NCBI GenBank assembly: GCA_905339235.1
Contig: CAJPFG010000010.1
Location: 124,001 to 188,000, forward strand
Direction of reading: 5' to 3'
Length of the DNA stretch: 64,000 nt
From: Phycisphaerales bacterium
GTDB taxonomy: Bacteria; Planctomycetota; Phycisphaerae; Phycisphaerales; UBA1924
Numbering within the stretch: position 1 is the stretch's first letter; every line of letters starts with the position of its first letter. The position numbers and the translations under genes were made by a program. The notes under the pieces are model-generated. The model was not told where the DNA came from, ran no database searches, and worked only from the letters and a program-made list of their open reading frames with translations. Of the stretch, positions 16,972 through 25,265 are shown in pieces.

Positions 16972-17622
16972 ATGCCCAAGTACCTCACCGAGTTTGTCGG
17001 CACCTGCTTCCTGGTTCTCATCATCGGGTGCAGCGTCCACAGCGCCGGAAACCTCGCGCCGCTCCCCATCGGCATCGGCCTGGCGTGCCTCATCTACATG
17101 GGCGGCCCGGTCTCGGGTGGGCACTTCAATCCCGCCGTCACGCTCGGGGCGCTGTTGTGCCGCAAGATCGATTTCAAGGACGCCGTGCGCTACTGGGTCG
17201 TCCAGGTCCTCGGCGGCATTGCCGGCGCCTTCCTTGCCTGCGCGATCATGCGGAAGTCCTTCGCCCCCGCCCCCGCGCCGACCGCCCCGATCATTGCGAT
17301 CCTTCTTGCCGAATCCGCGTTCACCTTCATGCTCGTGCTCGTTGTACTCAACACCGCCACGGTGAAGAAGGTCGCGGGCAACAGTTACTTCGGCGCCGCC
17401 ATCGGGCTCACCATCACCGTCGGCGCCTTCAGTGTCGGCGCGGTTTCCGGGGGGGCTTTCAACCCGGCCGTGGGGATCGGTCCCACCATCGCCCACGCCG
17501 CGCTCGACCAAGGCGGATTCGCCAACCTCTGGTACTACCTCGTCGGCCCCCTCGCGGGCGCGGTGATCGCCGCGGGATTCTTCAAGATCCAGCATCCCGG
17601 GGAAAAGTCCGAGGCCGCGTGA
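16972..17622 (+). CDS. Aquaporin (MIP family channel)
   Basis: A 216-residue channel with six membrane segments and two re-entrant NPA half-helices: HFNPAVTLG (N53) and AFNPAVGIG (N164), each at the end of an SGG-containing loop. It moves water or small neutral solutes through the inner membrane. The narrow length and lack of long loops fit a water-selective AqpZ-like channel more than GlpF, but selectivity is inference. It converges on the next gene with a gap of 16 bases. Confidence 0.92.
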   Translation: MPKYLTEFVGTCFLVLIIGCSVHSAGNLAPLPIGIGLACLIYMGGPVSGGHFNPAVTLGALLCRKIDFKDAVRYWVVQVLGGIAGAFLACAIMRKSFAPAPAPTAPIIAILLAESAFTFMLVLVVLNTATVKKVAGNSYFGAAIGLTITVGAFSVGAVSGGAFNPAVGIGPTIAHAALDQGGFANLWYYLVGPLAGAVIAAGFFKIQHPGEKSEAA

Positions 17623-17638
17623 TCGCTCGCAGTTCGTG

Positions 17639-18169
17639 TCACCGTCCGCCGGGCCCGCGCGGGCCTTCTTCGCCCTCTTCCTCTTCTTCCTCCACTCCCA
17701 ACTTCTCGTGCATGCTCTTGCGCATGGCCTCGATCTTCTCAACACCGGCCTGAACCTCGGGCGTCTTGCCGTCCAGGGCGTTCTTCTCGATCAGCAGGAG
17801 CAGTTCGAGCAGTTCGATCTGGCCGCGACGGAACTGCAGCACTTTCATCGGCTTCTCGGCTTCCGTCCAGCGCACGTGCCCGTTGGGGGTCAGGTCCTTG
17901 GCCGCGACCGCGGCCAGTTCCATCTGCGTGATCGCTGCCAGCACCTGATCCTTCGACTCAGGCTTCCCGGCCTCGCGCTTAAGCGTGCGGAAAGCCCGGT
18001 TCACCTGCTTCATCAGGCCTTCGACGCTCTGGGGCCGGCCTCCGGGCCGTGGCCCGCCCGGCGGCCTCTCGCCCGCGGGAGGCTGACCCGTCGGCTGCGC
18101 AAAGGCCCATCCCGCCACCACCACCGCCAACGCCACGCTCCCGGCCACGCCCGTCCACTTGCTCTTCAT
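17639..18169 (-). CDS. Secreted Pro-rich helical protein
   Basis: A 176-residue protein with a signal peptide (residues 1-25, AGWAFAQP), a Pro/Gly-rich linker (PPAGERPPGGPRPGGRP), then a four-helix-like region (residues 48-155) and an acidic Glu-run tail (VEEEEEEGEE). The helical part vaguely recalls cytochrome b562-like bundles, but no haem-ligand pair can be assigned. AGGAG precedes the ATG. The signal-linker-helix layout matches the protein at 10964. Confidence 0.7.
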   Translation of the reverse strand: MKSKWTGVAGSVALAVVVAGWAFAQPTGQPPAGERPPGGPRPGGRPQSVEGLMKQVNRAFRTLKREAGKPESKDQVLAAITQMELAAVAAKDLTPNGHVRWTEAEKPMKVLQFRRGQIELLELLLLIEKNALDGKTPEVQAGVEKIEAMRKSMHEKLGVEEEEEEGEEGPRGPGGR

Positions 18170-18286
18170 GACTGCTCCTGCACGCTTGGTGTAAAAGCGA
18201 CCCCGCCGCCAAACGCGGCACGGCCCAGTTTATCACCACCATCTCCAGGATGATCTCGCCTTTCGCCTTTCGCCTCGCCTCCCGCC

Positions 18287-19495
18287 TCACTCCTCCCCAT
18301 CATCCTTAATCCTCTCCTCATCAAAATCGCCCATGATCTGCGCGACATCCTGATACCGGATCGGATCGGTCACCGGCGCTTTGTCGCGCTGGTCCTCGGT
18401 CAGCAGACCCCGCACCTTCTCGAGATACGTTTCGTCGAGGGTCTTGCGCGCCTTGAAGGCGTCGGCCATTTCGCCCTCTTTCGGCGGGCCGCCCCACGCC
18501 TCGGCCATCATCTCCATGAAACGATCGCGCACATCTTCCTCCCGGGCCTCCACGGCCGAGGCCAGCCGCTCGTTCGCTCCCTGGGCCTCGCGCGAATACG
18601 CGGTCCACAGCCGCTCCAACTCCTCCAACTTGTCCGGCGGCAGCCCCGCCTCCTTGCGCGCATGCTGCACGAGCGTCTCCACTCCGGACGTGCGGTACAC
18701 CTTGGGAAAACTCCGCACCCTCACCTCACGCTCGAACTTCGGCCGCTCCTCGTCCCCCAGAAGCGGCATGATCTCCCGCGCAAACCGCTTGTTAATGTCA
18801 CGCACCCGGAATGCCTGCCCGAAGATTTCGCCCACCAGTTCCTGGATCAACTTCGGGTCCCCATCGACATCCTCGGACATCATCGCCCGCTCGAACACCT
18901 TTCCCAGCGTCGTCTCCTTGCCCTGCAGCGCCCGGTCCGCCTCCGTCTCGTACCGGTCCAGGACTTCGCCCGCCGGTCCCTCGCGATTGACGCCCACCGA
19001 GTCGCACACCGCCAGCAGGTCCACTCCCGCGCCCGACGCAAACGCGAACCGGAAGCCCACCTCCCGCCGGCGCGCCCGCTCCACTCGATCGAATCGCGCC
19101 ATCTGCTCCGTGGTCAGTATCGACTTGAGATCGTCAAAGAATTCCTTCTCCAGCGCCGCCGCTTTCTTCACGAACGCCAGCGTCAGTTGCTGCCGCTCCC
19201 GCGGCTTCGCATCGACGTGCCCGTCCGCCTCGCGGCTCACGAGCGCTTTCATTTCAGTATTGCTCGCGTTCTTCGCCTCGCCGAGGGCCGCGCGATACCC
19301 CTGATGCAGGTCCGCAGCCTGCTCCCGCTGCTCCGGCGTCAAACTCAGAATCTTCGCGTAATCCGCCAGCGCCCGTCGGGGCACGATCTGCGCCATCGGC
19401 CCGGCTTCCTCCGAAACGTCCTGCCCGCGGCACACCGCGCTCGCCAAGACCGCCAAGACCGCCGCCGCCCATGCCGCCACGTTTCGCGTCTTCAT
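18287..19495 (-). CDS. Secreted helical hypothetical protein
   Basis: A 402-residue exported protein with a signal peptide (residues 1-25, ending CRGQD). It is almost entirely helical and charged. Internal LTPEQREQAADLHQGYRAAL and LTTEQMARFDRVE motifs recur as in Spy/LTxxQ-type periplasmic proteins; a third copy is LLTEDQRDKAPV near the C-terminus. It may bind misfolded proteins or metals in the periplasm, but nothing catalytic is seen. ATG at 19495 is the start of the signal peptide. Confidence 0.7.
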   Translation of the reverse strand: MKTRNVAAWAAAVLAVLASAVCRGQDVSEEAGPMAQIVPRRALADYAKILSLTPEQREQAADLHQGYRAALGEAKNASNTEMKALVSREADGHVDAKPRERQQLTLAFVKKAAALEKEFFDDLKSILTTEQMARFDRVERARRREVGFRFAFASGAGVDLLAVCDSVGVNREGPAGEVLDRYETEADRALQGKETTLGKVFERAMMSEDVDGDPKLIQELVGEIFGQAFRVRDINKRFAREIMPLLGDEERPKFEREVRVRSFPKVYRTSGVETLVQHARKEAGLPPDKLEELERLWTAYSREAQGANERLASAVEAREEDVRDRFMEMMAEAWGGPPKEGEMADAFKARKTLDETYLEKVRGLLTEDQRDKAPVTDPIRYQDVAQIMGDFDEERIKDDGEE

Positions 19496-19610
19496 GGAAT
19501 CCCCCGATTCGCCGCACCGCCGCGGCATCTTTATACCGGATTCCACCGGCCGCGATTCAGAAGTTCAGGATTCCATCCGGAGCCCGCGCGCCTCCGCGGT
19601 AGTTCAGGCC

Positions 19611-20684
19611 CTATTCCTCGGGCAGCGCACAATGTCCGCCGTGCTTCATGTGGTAGTCCTGGTGGTATTCCTCCGCCTCCCAGAACTGTCCGGATTGCTC
19701 GATGGGCACCACCTGCGTCGCCACGCCCTTGGCCGCGAACTTGGGCGTCTGGCGCTGCTCGTCCACGAACGCCTTCGCGGCCTCCAACTGCTTCGAATCG
19801 GTCGCGAAAACAGCCGAGCGGTATTGCGTCCCATAGTCCGGCCCCTGCCGATTCACCTGCGAGGCGTCGTGGAACTTGAAGAACTTCTCCAGCAGTTCAC
19901 GATACGTGATCCGCGTCGGATCGAACACCACCTTCACAGTCTCGGCGTGCTCCGTGTCGCCGTTGCAGACCTGCTTGTACGTGGGCTTCCGGACTTTGCC
20001 GCCCATGTACCCGCTCACCGCGTCCATCACGCCCGGCAACTGGGCGAAGCGGTCCTCGACCCCCCAGAAGCAACCCCCCGCGAAGTAGGCCGTCTCGGAC
20101 TTGATAGGCGTCGAAGCGGCGGGAAGGGCCTGGCCTTTCTCGTGGAACGTGAGCGACACGCTGTTCAGGCAGAACCGCTGGCCGGTGGGCTTCGGCCCGT
20201 CATCGAAGACATGCCCCAGGTGCGCCCCGCAGCGGGCGCACGTGATCTCCGTCCGCACCATCCCGTACGAACGGTCCGATTCCTCGTGCACGTGCGCCTT
20301 GTCGTAGGGCTTGAAGAAACTCGGCCAGCCCGTCCCGCTGTCGAACTTCGCATCCGACGAGAACAGCGGCAGCCCGCATAGCCGGCAGACGTATTCGCCT
20401 TCCTTGTGGTTGTCCACCAGATTCCCGCAGAAGGCCCGCTCCGTGCCCTTCGCGAGAATCACGTCCGACTCCTCCTTCGTGAGGCCCTTCGCCAGTTCGT
20501 CGATCTTCGCTTGCGTCAGCGGAGTCACGTCGAACCCGGATTTCGAGTATTTCACGGCTGCCTTTTCCTTTTCAGCGCCCCCTCCCGGCGCGGGCTTGCC
20601 CTCCGGCTGTCGCGCGGCCGCGAACAGCGCCCCCGCGATCACCGCCGCCGCCAAAAACAGCAACGCCATCCCCGCTGGTTTCAT
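19611..20684 (-). CDS. msrBA: Exported methionine sulfoxide reductase MsrB-MsrA fusion
   Basis: Repairs both stereoisomers of methionine sulfoxide in proteins. The 357-residue chain starts with a membrane anchor or signal (residues 5-23), so repair takes place in the periplasm. MsrB comes first: zinc cysteines in CRLCGLP and CARCGAHLG, and the catalytic Cys near 171 in RFCLNSVSL. MsrA follows with the catalytic Cys in GCFWGVEDRF near 203 and YGTQYRSAVF. This order is the reverse of the common MsrA-MsrB (PilB-type) fusion. GGAGTGAA precedes the ATG. Confidence 0.93.
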   Translation of the reverse strand: MKPAGMALLFLAAAVIAGALFAAARQPEGKPAPGGGAEKEKAAVKYSKSGFDVTPLTQAKIDELAKGLTKEESDVILAKGTERAFCGNLVDNHKEGEYVCRLCGLPLFSSDAKFDSGTGWPSFFKPYDKAHVHEESDRSYGMVRTEITCARCGAHLGHVFDDGPKPTGQRFCLNSVSLTFHEKGQALPAASTPIKSETAYFAGGCFWGVEDRFAQLPGVMDAVSGYMGGKVRKPTYKQVCNGDTEHAETVKVVFDPTRITYRELLEKFFKFHDASQVNRQGPDYGTQYRSAVFATDSKQLEAAKAFVDEQRQTPKFAAKGVATQVVPIEQSGQFWEAEEYHQDYHMKHGGHCALPEE

Positions 20685-20862
20685 ATCGCTTCACTCCGAT
20701 CAAACGACCGAAATCTCCCCTGTCGGTCTCTTGGATGCCACACCGCGTGAGATGATTCTTACGCTTCCCGTGGCATTGGGGTTCTGGCAGGTATGACCTC
20801 CCGGCACGCTTGAGAATGTCGCTCACGCCCGCCATACTGCACGTCAAGCAGGGGATTCGTGC

Positions 20863-21339
20863 ATGAAGCGCGCTATCGCGGCCGTGGTCCTGAGCATCAT
20901 TTCCATGTGGGCCATCCTGTTCTTTGGCGGGATGGTCGTCATGCTCGTGATCGGTCCGGAATCTGCATTCAAGCCCGGCCTGTGGGAGTGGTCCACGACC
21001 TGGGTCGTCGTGAACCTCGTGCTCGACGTGTCCGCGGCCGTGGTAGGCGGATTCCTGTGCTCGCTTATCGCCCGTCGCCAACGACCGGTCTTCGTTCTCG
21101 CGGGAATCGTCCTGGTCTCCGGATTGGTCGTCGCGATTATCCAGATGACCAACCCTCACCCCGATCCCGGCCCTCGAACCATCTCGCTCGTGCTGCGAAA
21201 CTGGGAATCGATGAAAGCCATGAGCGAAAACTCGCTCACCCCGCTCTGGGTGCAGTATGCCAACACCGTGATCGGCATCGCCGGCGTGCTCGCGGGCGGA
21301 AGATTGAAAAAGCCAGGGGACCGCGACGCCCTCGATTGA
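20863..21339 (+). CDS. Four-TM membrane protein
   Basis: A 158-residue protein with hydrophobic segments at about 4-28, 45-68, 75-95 and 127-145, and no extended soluble domain. The ATG at 20863 has only a weak ribosome binding site (GGGGATTC). I do not recognise a family. It is divergent from msrBA and 157 bases upstream of the response regulator, so it is likely transcribed alone. Confidence 0.65.
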   Translation: MKRAIAAVVLSIISMWAILFFGGMVVMLVIGPESAFKPGLWEWSTTWVVVNLVLDVSAAVVGGFLCSLIARRQRPVFVLAGIVLVSGLVVAIIQMTNPHPDPGPRTISLVLRNWESMKAMSENSLTPLWVQYANTVIGIAGVLAGGRLKKPGDRDALD

Positions 21340-21496
21340 ATGCCACGCGGATTCCGGATGGATTTGCACCATGTTGGGCCTTTGACGGGACTCCGGTCCC
21401 CCGGATTTCGCGCGACTTGGCCGGACGCGTCGTCCGATGCCTCTGGTTCCGCGTAAAGGCGCTGTGAAGGCTCGCAGGGGGTCTTGGAGAACCTCC

Positions 21497-22219
21497 ATGC
21501 GCATGCTCATTATCGAAGACTGCGAGGAACTCGCCCAATCGGTCGCGCACGGCTTGCGGTCGCAGGGCTACTGCGTGGATCGCACCACCGGCGGACGCGA
21601 CGGCGAGGCTATGTCCGCGGATTCCTCCTACGACGCCATCATCCTCGATCTCATGCTGCCCGATTGCGACGGCCTCGAAGTCTGCCGAAACCTGCGCCGC
21701 CGCCGCGTGGCAACCCCCATCCTCATCCTGAGCGCCCTTTCGCGGACCGAAGACAAGGTCGAGGCTCTCAACGCCGGCGCCGACGACTATCTGTGCAAAC
21801 CTGCCGACCCCGACGAACTGCTCGCCCGCGTACGGGCCCTCATGCGGCGACACGAGGGCGTGGACGGCGCGGTGCTCCGCTTTGGCGACCTCGAAATGGA
21901 CCTGCTCAAGCGCCGCGTGACCGTCTCCGGGACGGCCGTGCGGATGTCCTGCCGCGAGATGGCCCTGCTCGAACTGCTGCTCCGCAACCAGGAGCGAGTG
22001 CTCTCCCGCACCCTCATCGGCGAGCGCGTCTGGGACCTCAACTACGAGCCATCGAGCAACGTCATCGACGTCTGCGTCTCGGCGGTGCGGCGCAAACTCG
22101 CCGCCGTTTCGGAAATGCCGTACATCCACACCGTCATCGGCGCCGGCTATCGCCTGGGCGCCCCCGAGCCCGCCCGCGTCGAAAGAGCCAGGCCGGTCGA
22201 ACTGGGCGCCTGCGGATGA
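21497..22219 (+). CDS. OmpR/PhoB-type response regulator, orphan
   Basis: A 240-residue regulator. The receiver domain has IIEDCEELAQSVA with its acidic pocket, the phosphoacceptor D51 in IILDLMLPD, and the conserved lysine in DDYLCKPAD. The winged helix-turn-helix (residues 127-225) has MSCREMALLELLL and NVIDVCVSAVRRKL, with the usual GAGYRLG end. GGAGA precedes the chosen ATG; the longer frame to 21437 lacks support. No sensor kinase is adjacent, so it is an orphan whose partner must be elsewhere. Confidence 0.92.
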   Translation: MRMLIIEDCEELAQSVAHGLRSQGYCVDRTTGGRDGEAMSADSSYDAIILDLMLPDCDGLEVCRNLRRRRVATPILILSALSRTEDKVEALNAGADDYLCKPADPDELLARVRALMRRHEGVDGAVLRFGDLEMDLLKRRVTVSGTAVRMSCREMALLELLLRNQERVLSRTLIGERVWDLNYEPSSNVIDVCVSAVRRKLAAVSEMPYIHTVIGAGYRLGAPEPARVERARPVELGACG

Positions 22220-22266
22220 GCCTTCGAAAGTGCCCCGCGAAGCGTTGGCCCCGCGGAGCCTTCTGG

Positions 22267-22527
22267 TCACGGACCCTTGGGGGTCCCGTCATTGGGCGGT
22301 TTTCGGGGGTCCATCCTCCTGGCCTCCGCGACCCACTGCACGCTCGAGCCCTCGCGCACCCACAGGCTCACCGAGTTCTCGTCTCCCGTGACGTAGTACT
22401 CCCCGCCCATCGCGCGCGTGGGCTGAGGTTGCTGGCCCTGCCCCATCAGCATCGCCACGCCGCTCGCCGCGCAGACTCCCGCCGCGAAGCCCAGCACGAT
22501 GATCCGTCGATCCCTTAGTTGCAACAT
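22267..22527 (-). CDS. Small exported or membrane-anchored hypothetical
   Basis: An 86-residue protein with one hydrophobic segment (residues 9-30, IIVLGFAAGVCAASGVAML), which is a signal or anchor. A compact C-terminal domain (GGEYYVTGDENSVSLWVREG) follows, with alternating hydrophobics typical of beta strands. AAAGGAG precedes the ATG at 22527. I do not recognise the family. It converges on the response regulator gene. Confidence 0.6.
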   Translation of the reverse strand: MLQLRDRRIIVLGFAAGVCAASGVAMLMGQGQQPQPTRAMGGEYYVTGDENSVSLWVREGSSVQWVAEARRMDPRKPPNDGTPKGP

Positions 22528-22895
22528 GTCGTTCTCCTTTGTGCGTTGAGAGCCGCGCCGCTCGATGCACACGCGCCAACCCGGCGGGCTCGTATCGAAG
22601 GATCGCGACCCGGCAGGCCGGTGCTCGACACGAAAGACCGTGGTGCATCCGGGTTGCCGGCGCGTCCGGTTCCCATCACCCTCGATCCGGGCGAGGGGTT
22701 GACGCACGGTGAACTCGGTGTGATTCGCCGCTCATGCGCCGCCCGCACTTCCGCGGGTCGCGCCGATATGAGCACTTCGTCACGCGCCCTTCACTCGTTG
22801 CTCACGCGCCGTCGCGTATGGGTGGGTGTACCGCGCCGCGCCCCGCGTGTATCACCCGGCCTTGGCGGCGCATCGCCGTACGGGAGTACCACGTC
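22528..22895. other. Gene-free stretch upstream of the DUF892 gene
   Basis: About 370 bases with divergent genes on both sides. No frame has both a ribosome binding site and recognisable content. It must hold the promoters of both neighbours, but I see no clear -35/-10 pair. Confidence 0.5.
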
Positions 22896-23396
22896 ATGAA
22901 GTTCAAACTCGATTCGATGAAGAGCCTGTACATCGAGCAGTTGGCGGACCTCCTCAACGCCGAGCGGCAACTCGAGAAAGCCATGCCCACCCTTGTCAAC
23001 GCCGCGGCCTCGGAGGACCTGCGCGAGGCCCTGGCCTCGCACATGGAAGAGACCAGGTCCCACGCCCAGCGAATCGAGCGGATCTTCGCCGACCTGGGCG
23101 AGCAGCCGCCCTCCCTCAAGTGCGCCGCCATGCACGGCCTGATCGAAGAGGCCCGGGATATCTTGAAGGCCGACGGCGAAGACGCCGTGCGCGACGCCGC
23201 CATCATCGCCGCCGCCCAGCGCATCGAGCACTACGAGATCGCCGGGTACGGCTGCGCCCGTACTTTCGCCCACACCCTCGGGCGCGAGTCCGACGCCGAG
23301 TTCCTGCGCACCACCCTCGACGAGGAACACGCCGCCGACAAGCGGCTCTCGCGCCTTGCCGAGGAAGGCATCAACCAGAAGGCCGCGTTCGCGTAA
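22896..23396 (+). CDS. DUF892 (YciE/YciF-like) ferritin-like protein
   Basis: A 166-residue four-helix bundle protein of the DUF892 family, often linked to stress responses. It opens with MKSLYIEQLADLLNAERQLE, where the first pair of carboxylates lies, followed by EETRSHAQRIERIF, then AAAQRIEHYEIAGYG, and ends with a LDEEHAADKRL helix. These E/H-rich helices are the expected di-metal site. GGGAG precedes the ATG. The Gln-rich gene follows 30 bases later, probably in the same operon. Confidence 0.88.
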   Translation: MKFKLDSMKSLYIEQLADLLNAERQLEKAMPTLVNAAASEDLREALASHMEETRSHAQRIERIFADLGEQPPSLKCAAMHGLIEEARDILKADGEDAVRDAAIIAAAQRIEHYEIAGYGCARTFAHTLGRESDAEFLRTTLDEEHAADKRLSRLAEEGINQKAAFA

Positions 23397-23426
23397 CTCC
23401 ACTCCCCACCCACCAAGGAGATTCAC

Positions 23427-23810
23427 ATGGCTCAGCAGCAACCCAAATCAGGACAGCGGCAGCAGTCCACATCGCCCCCTCAGGGCGCCCAACAGCCCGG
23501 ATCGGCAAACCGCGATCAGGAGCAATCCGAACAGCGCGGCTACGCCCGTCGCGACACATCGCAGGACCGCCCCGGCGATTCGCAGGGTCCATCGCGCGCC
23601 GGAAGGAACGACGCGAGCCAGGGCCCCCGAACTGCTTCGCACGATCAGCCCGAGCCCGGCGACGAGACCACCGAATCCTCCCCGCGGGACCAGGAGCAGG
23701 CCTCACAGGAACGCTCCGAATCACAGCCGGAGGATGAATCCGCGGGCGGGTGCGGCTGCGATGCGCCGGGCAAGACCGGCAAACGCCCCAACGATCAGCG
23801 CCCCATGTAG
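23427..23810 (+). CDS. Gln/Ser/Arg-rich disordered protein
   Basis: A 127-residue, almost entirely low-complexity hydrophilic protein (Gln, Ser, Arg, Glu, Pro) with no hydrophobic core, ending in a short cysteine pair (GGCGCDAPGK). AAGGAG with good spacing supports translation. Its place directly behind the DUF892 gene suggests a co-regulated stress role, perhaps a hydrophilin-like protectant. No family is recognised, and the low complexity means similarity searches will be uninformative. Confidence 0.6.
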   Translation: MAQQQPKSGQRQQSTSPPQGAQQPGSANRDQEQSEQRGYARRDTSQDRPGDSQGPSRAGRNDASQGPRTASHDQPEPGDETTESSPRDQEQASQERSESQPEDESAGGCGCDAPGKTGKRPNDQRPM

Positions 23811-23937
23811 CCGGCCGGACTGATCGCATCCCCGGCCTCCCATCCCACAACGCGCCTCCGGACGGCAGGAAGCCCCGGCGGCGCGTTATCCTTTTGCGTC
23901 TTCACCGGTACAACAACCCGCCCACGGAGCACCCGCC

Positions 23938-25257
23938 ATGCGCACGCCCGGCCTCGCCATCGCGTTCCTTCTCGCCCTCACCGCCCACGCCCAGCCGCCC
24001 CGGGTCGTTCACGCTTCTCCCGATCATGGTGACATCGCCGTCCCCTCCACCCTCCCGCAGATCCGGATCGAGTTCGACCAGGACATGAACGCCGGCGGGC
24101 GCTCCATCTGCGGCGGCGGAGATTCCTTCCCGGAGTTCACCGGCCCGCCGCGTTGGGAGTCCCCGCGCGTGCTCATCATCCCCGTCGCCCTTAAGGCATC
24201 CCACGAGTACCACCTCTCGTTGAACTGCCCCTCCGCCCGGAAGTTCCGCTCCAAGGACGGCCAGCCCGCCGAGATCACCCCGATCTCGTTCCGCACGGCG
24301 CCCGCCGATGCGCCCCCGGCCGTTCACGAGCCGCTTACCCCCGCCGCTAACGACGCCGCGATCGCCGCCCTTCGCAAGGCCATCGACCAGCGATACTCCT
24401 ACCGCGACCGCCTTGTCAAAGACTGGGACGCGGCCTTCGGCCCGCACCTCGCCTCGATGCGCGACGCCTCCACGCCCGCCGCCTTCGCCCGCGCCGCCGC
24501 ACGCGCCCTCGCACCCGCCGAGGATGTCCATGTCAGCCTCGCCGTCAATCACGCCTCCTTCGGCACCAACACAACCGGCGCCCGGCTTAACTTCGACCCC
24601 CGCGTCCTCGAAGCCACCCTCAAAGAGTTCGCCCGGCACAACGGCACTGTCTCCACCGGACGCGTCGAGAACGGCGCCGCCTACATCCTCATCACCTCGT
24701 GGCCCGGCGACGCCGCGCAGATCCAACCTGCCCTGGACGCCCTCGACCGCTTCAAAGACGCGCCCTCGCTCATTATCGACGTGCGCCCAAACGGCGGCGG
24801 CGATGAATCCACCGCCAGGACCTTCGCCGCCCGCTTCGTCGACAAGCCAACTGTCTATTCGCGCGACCACTTCCGCGACCCGTCGTCCGACACCGGGTGG
24901 GGTCCGATGCTCGACCGCGTCATCAACCCCGACCCCAACTCGCCCCGATTCACCAAACCCGTCGCCGTCCTCATCGGCCAGGCCTGCTGCAGCAGCAACG
25001 AGTCGTTCATCCTCATGATGAAGCACGGCGCCAACGCCACCCTCGTCGGCGAAACCAGCCGCGGATCATCCGGCAACCCGCGCACCCACGACCTGGGCAA
25101 CGGCGTCTCCATCCGCCTCCCGTCCTGGCAGGACTTCCTTCCCGACGGCACACTCCTCGAAGGCCGCGGCATCGACCCGGACCTGGGCGTGCGAGAGCCG
25201 GTCACGCCCGCCGGTGATCTGGTGCTGCGAGGCGCGATCAACGCACTCAGCCATTGA
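23938..25257 (+). CDS. Exported S41-family (C-terminal processing) peptidase-like protein
   Basis: A 439-residue protein with a signal peptide (residues 1-19), then an Ig-like domain (HASPDHGDIAVPSTLPQIRI) up to about 125, then an S41 peptidase fold. The catalytic region shows SLIIDVRPNGGGDESTART, the serine in QACCSSNESFILMMKHG and the downstream GETSRGSSGNPRTH. No PDZ domain is visible before the catalytic core, so it resembles tricorn or IRBP-like members. It is probably a periplasmic or surface protease; the substrate is unknown. Confidence 0.82.
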   Translation: MRTPGLAIAFLLALTAHAQPPRVVHASPDHGDIAVPSTLPQIRIEFDQDMNAGGRSICGGGDSFPEFTGPPRWESPRVLIIPVALKASHEYHLSLNCPSARKFRSKDGQPAEITPISFRTAPADAPPAVHEPLTPAANDAAIAALRKAIDQRYSYRDRLVKDWDAAFGPHLASMRDASTPAAFARAAARALAPAEDVHVSLAVNHASFGTNTTGARLNFDPRVLEATLKEFARHNGTVSTGRVENGAAYILITSWPGDAAQIQPALDALDRFKDAPSLIIDVRPNGGGDESTARTFAARFVDKPTVYSRDHFRDPSSDTGWGPMLDRVINPDPNSPRFTKPVAVLIGQACCSSNESFILMMKHGANATLVGETSRGSSGNPRTHDLGNGVSIRLPSWQDFLPDGTLLEGRGIDPDLGVREPVTPAGDLVLRGAINALSH

Positions 25258-25265
25258 CCGCCGCT

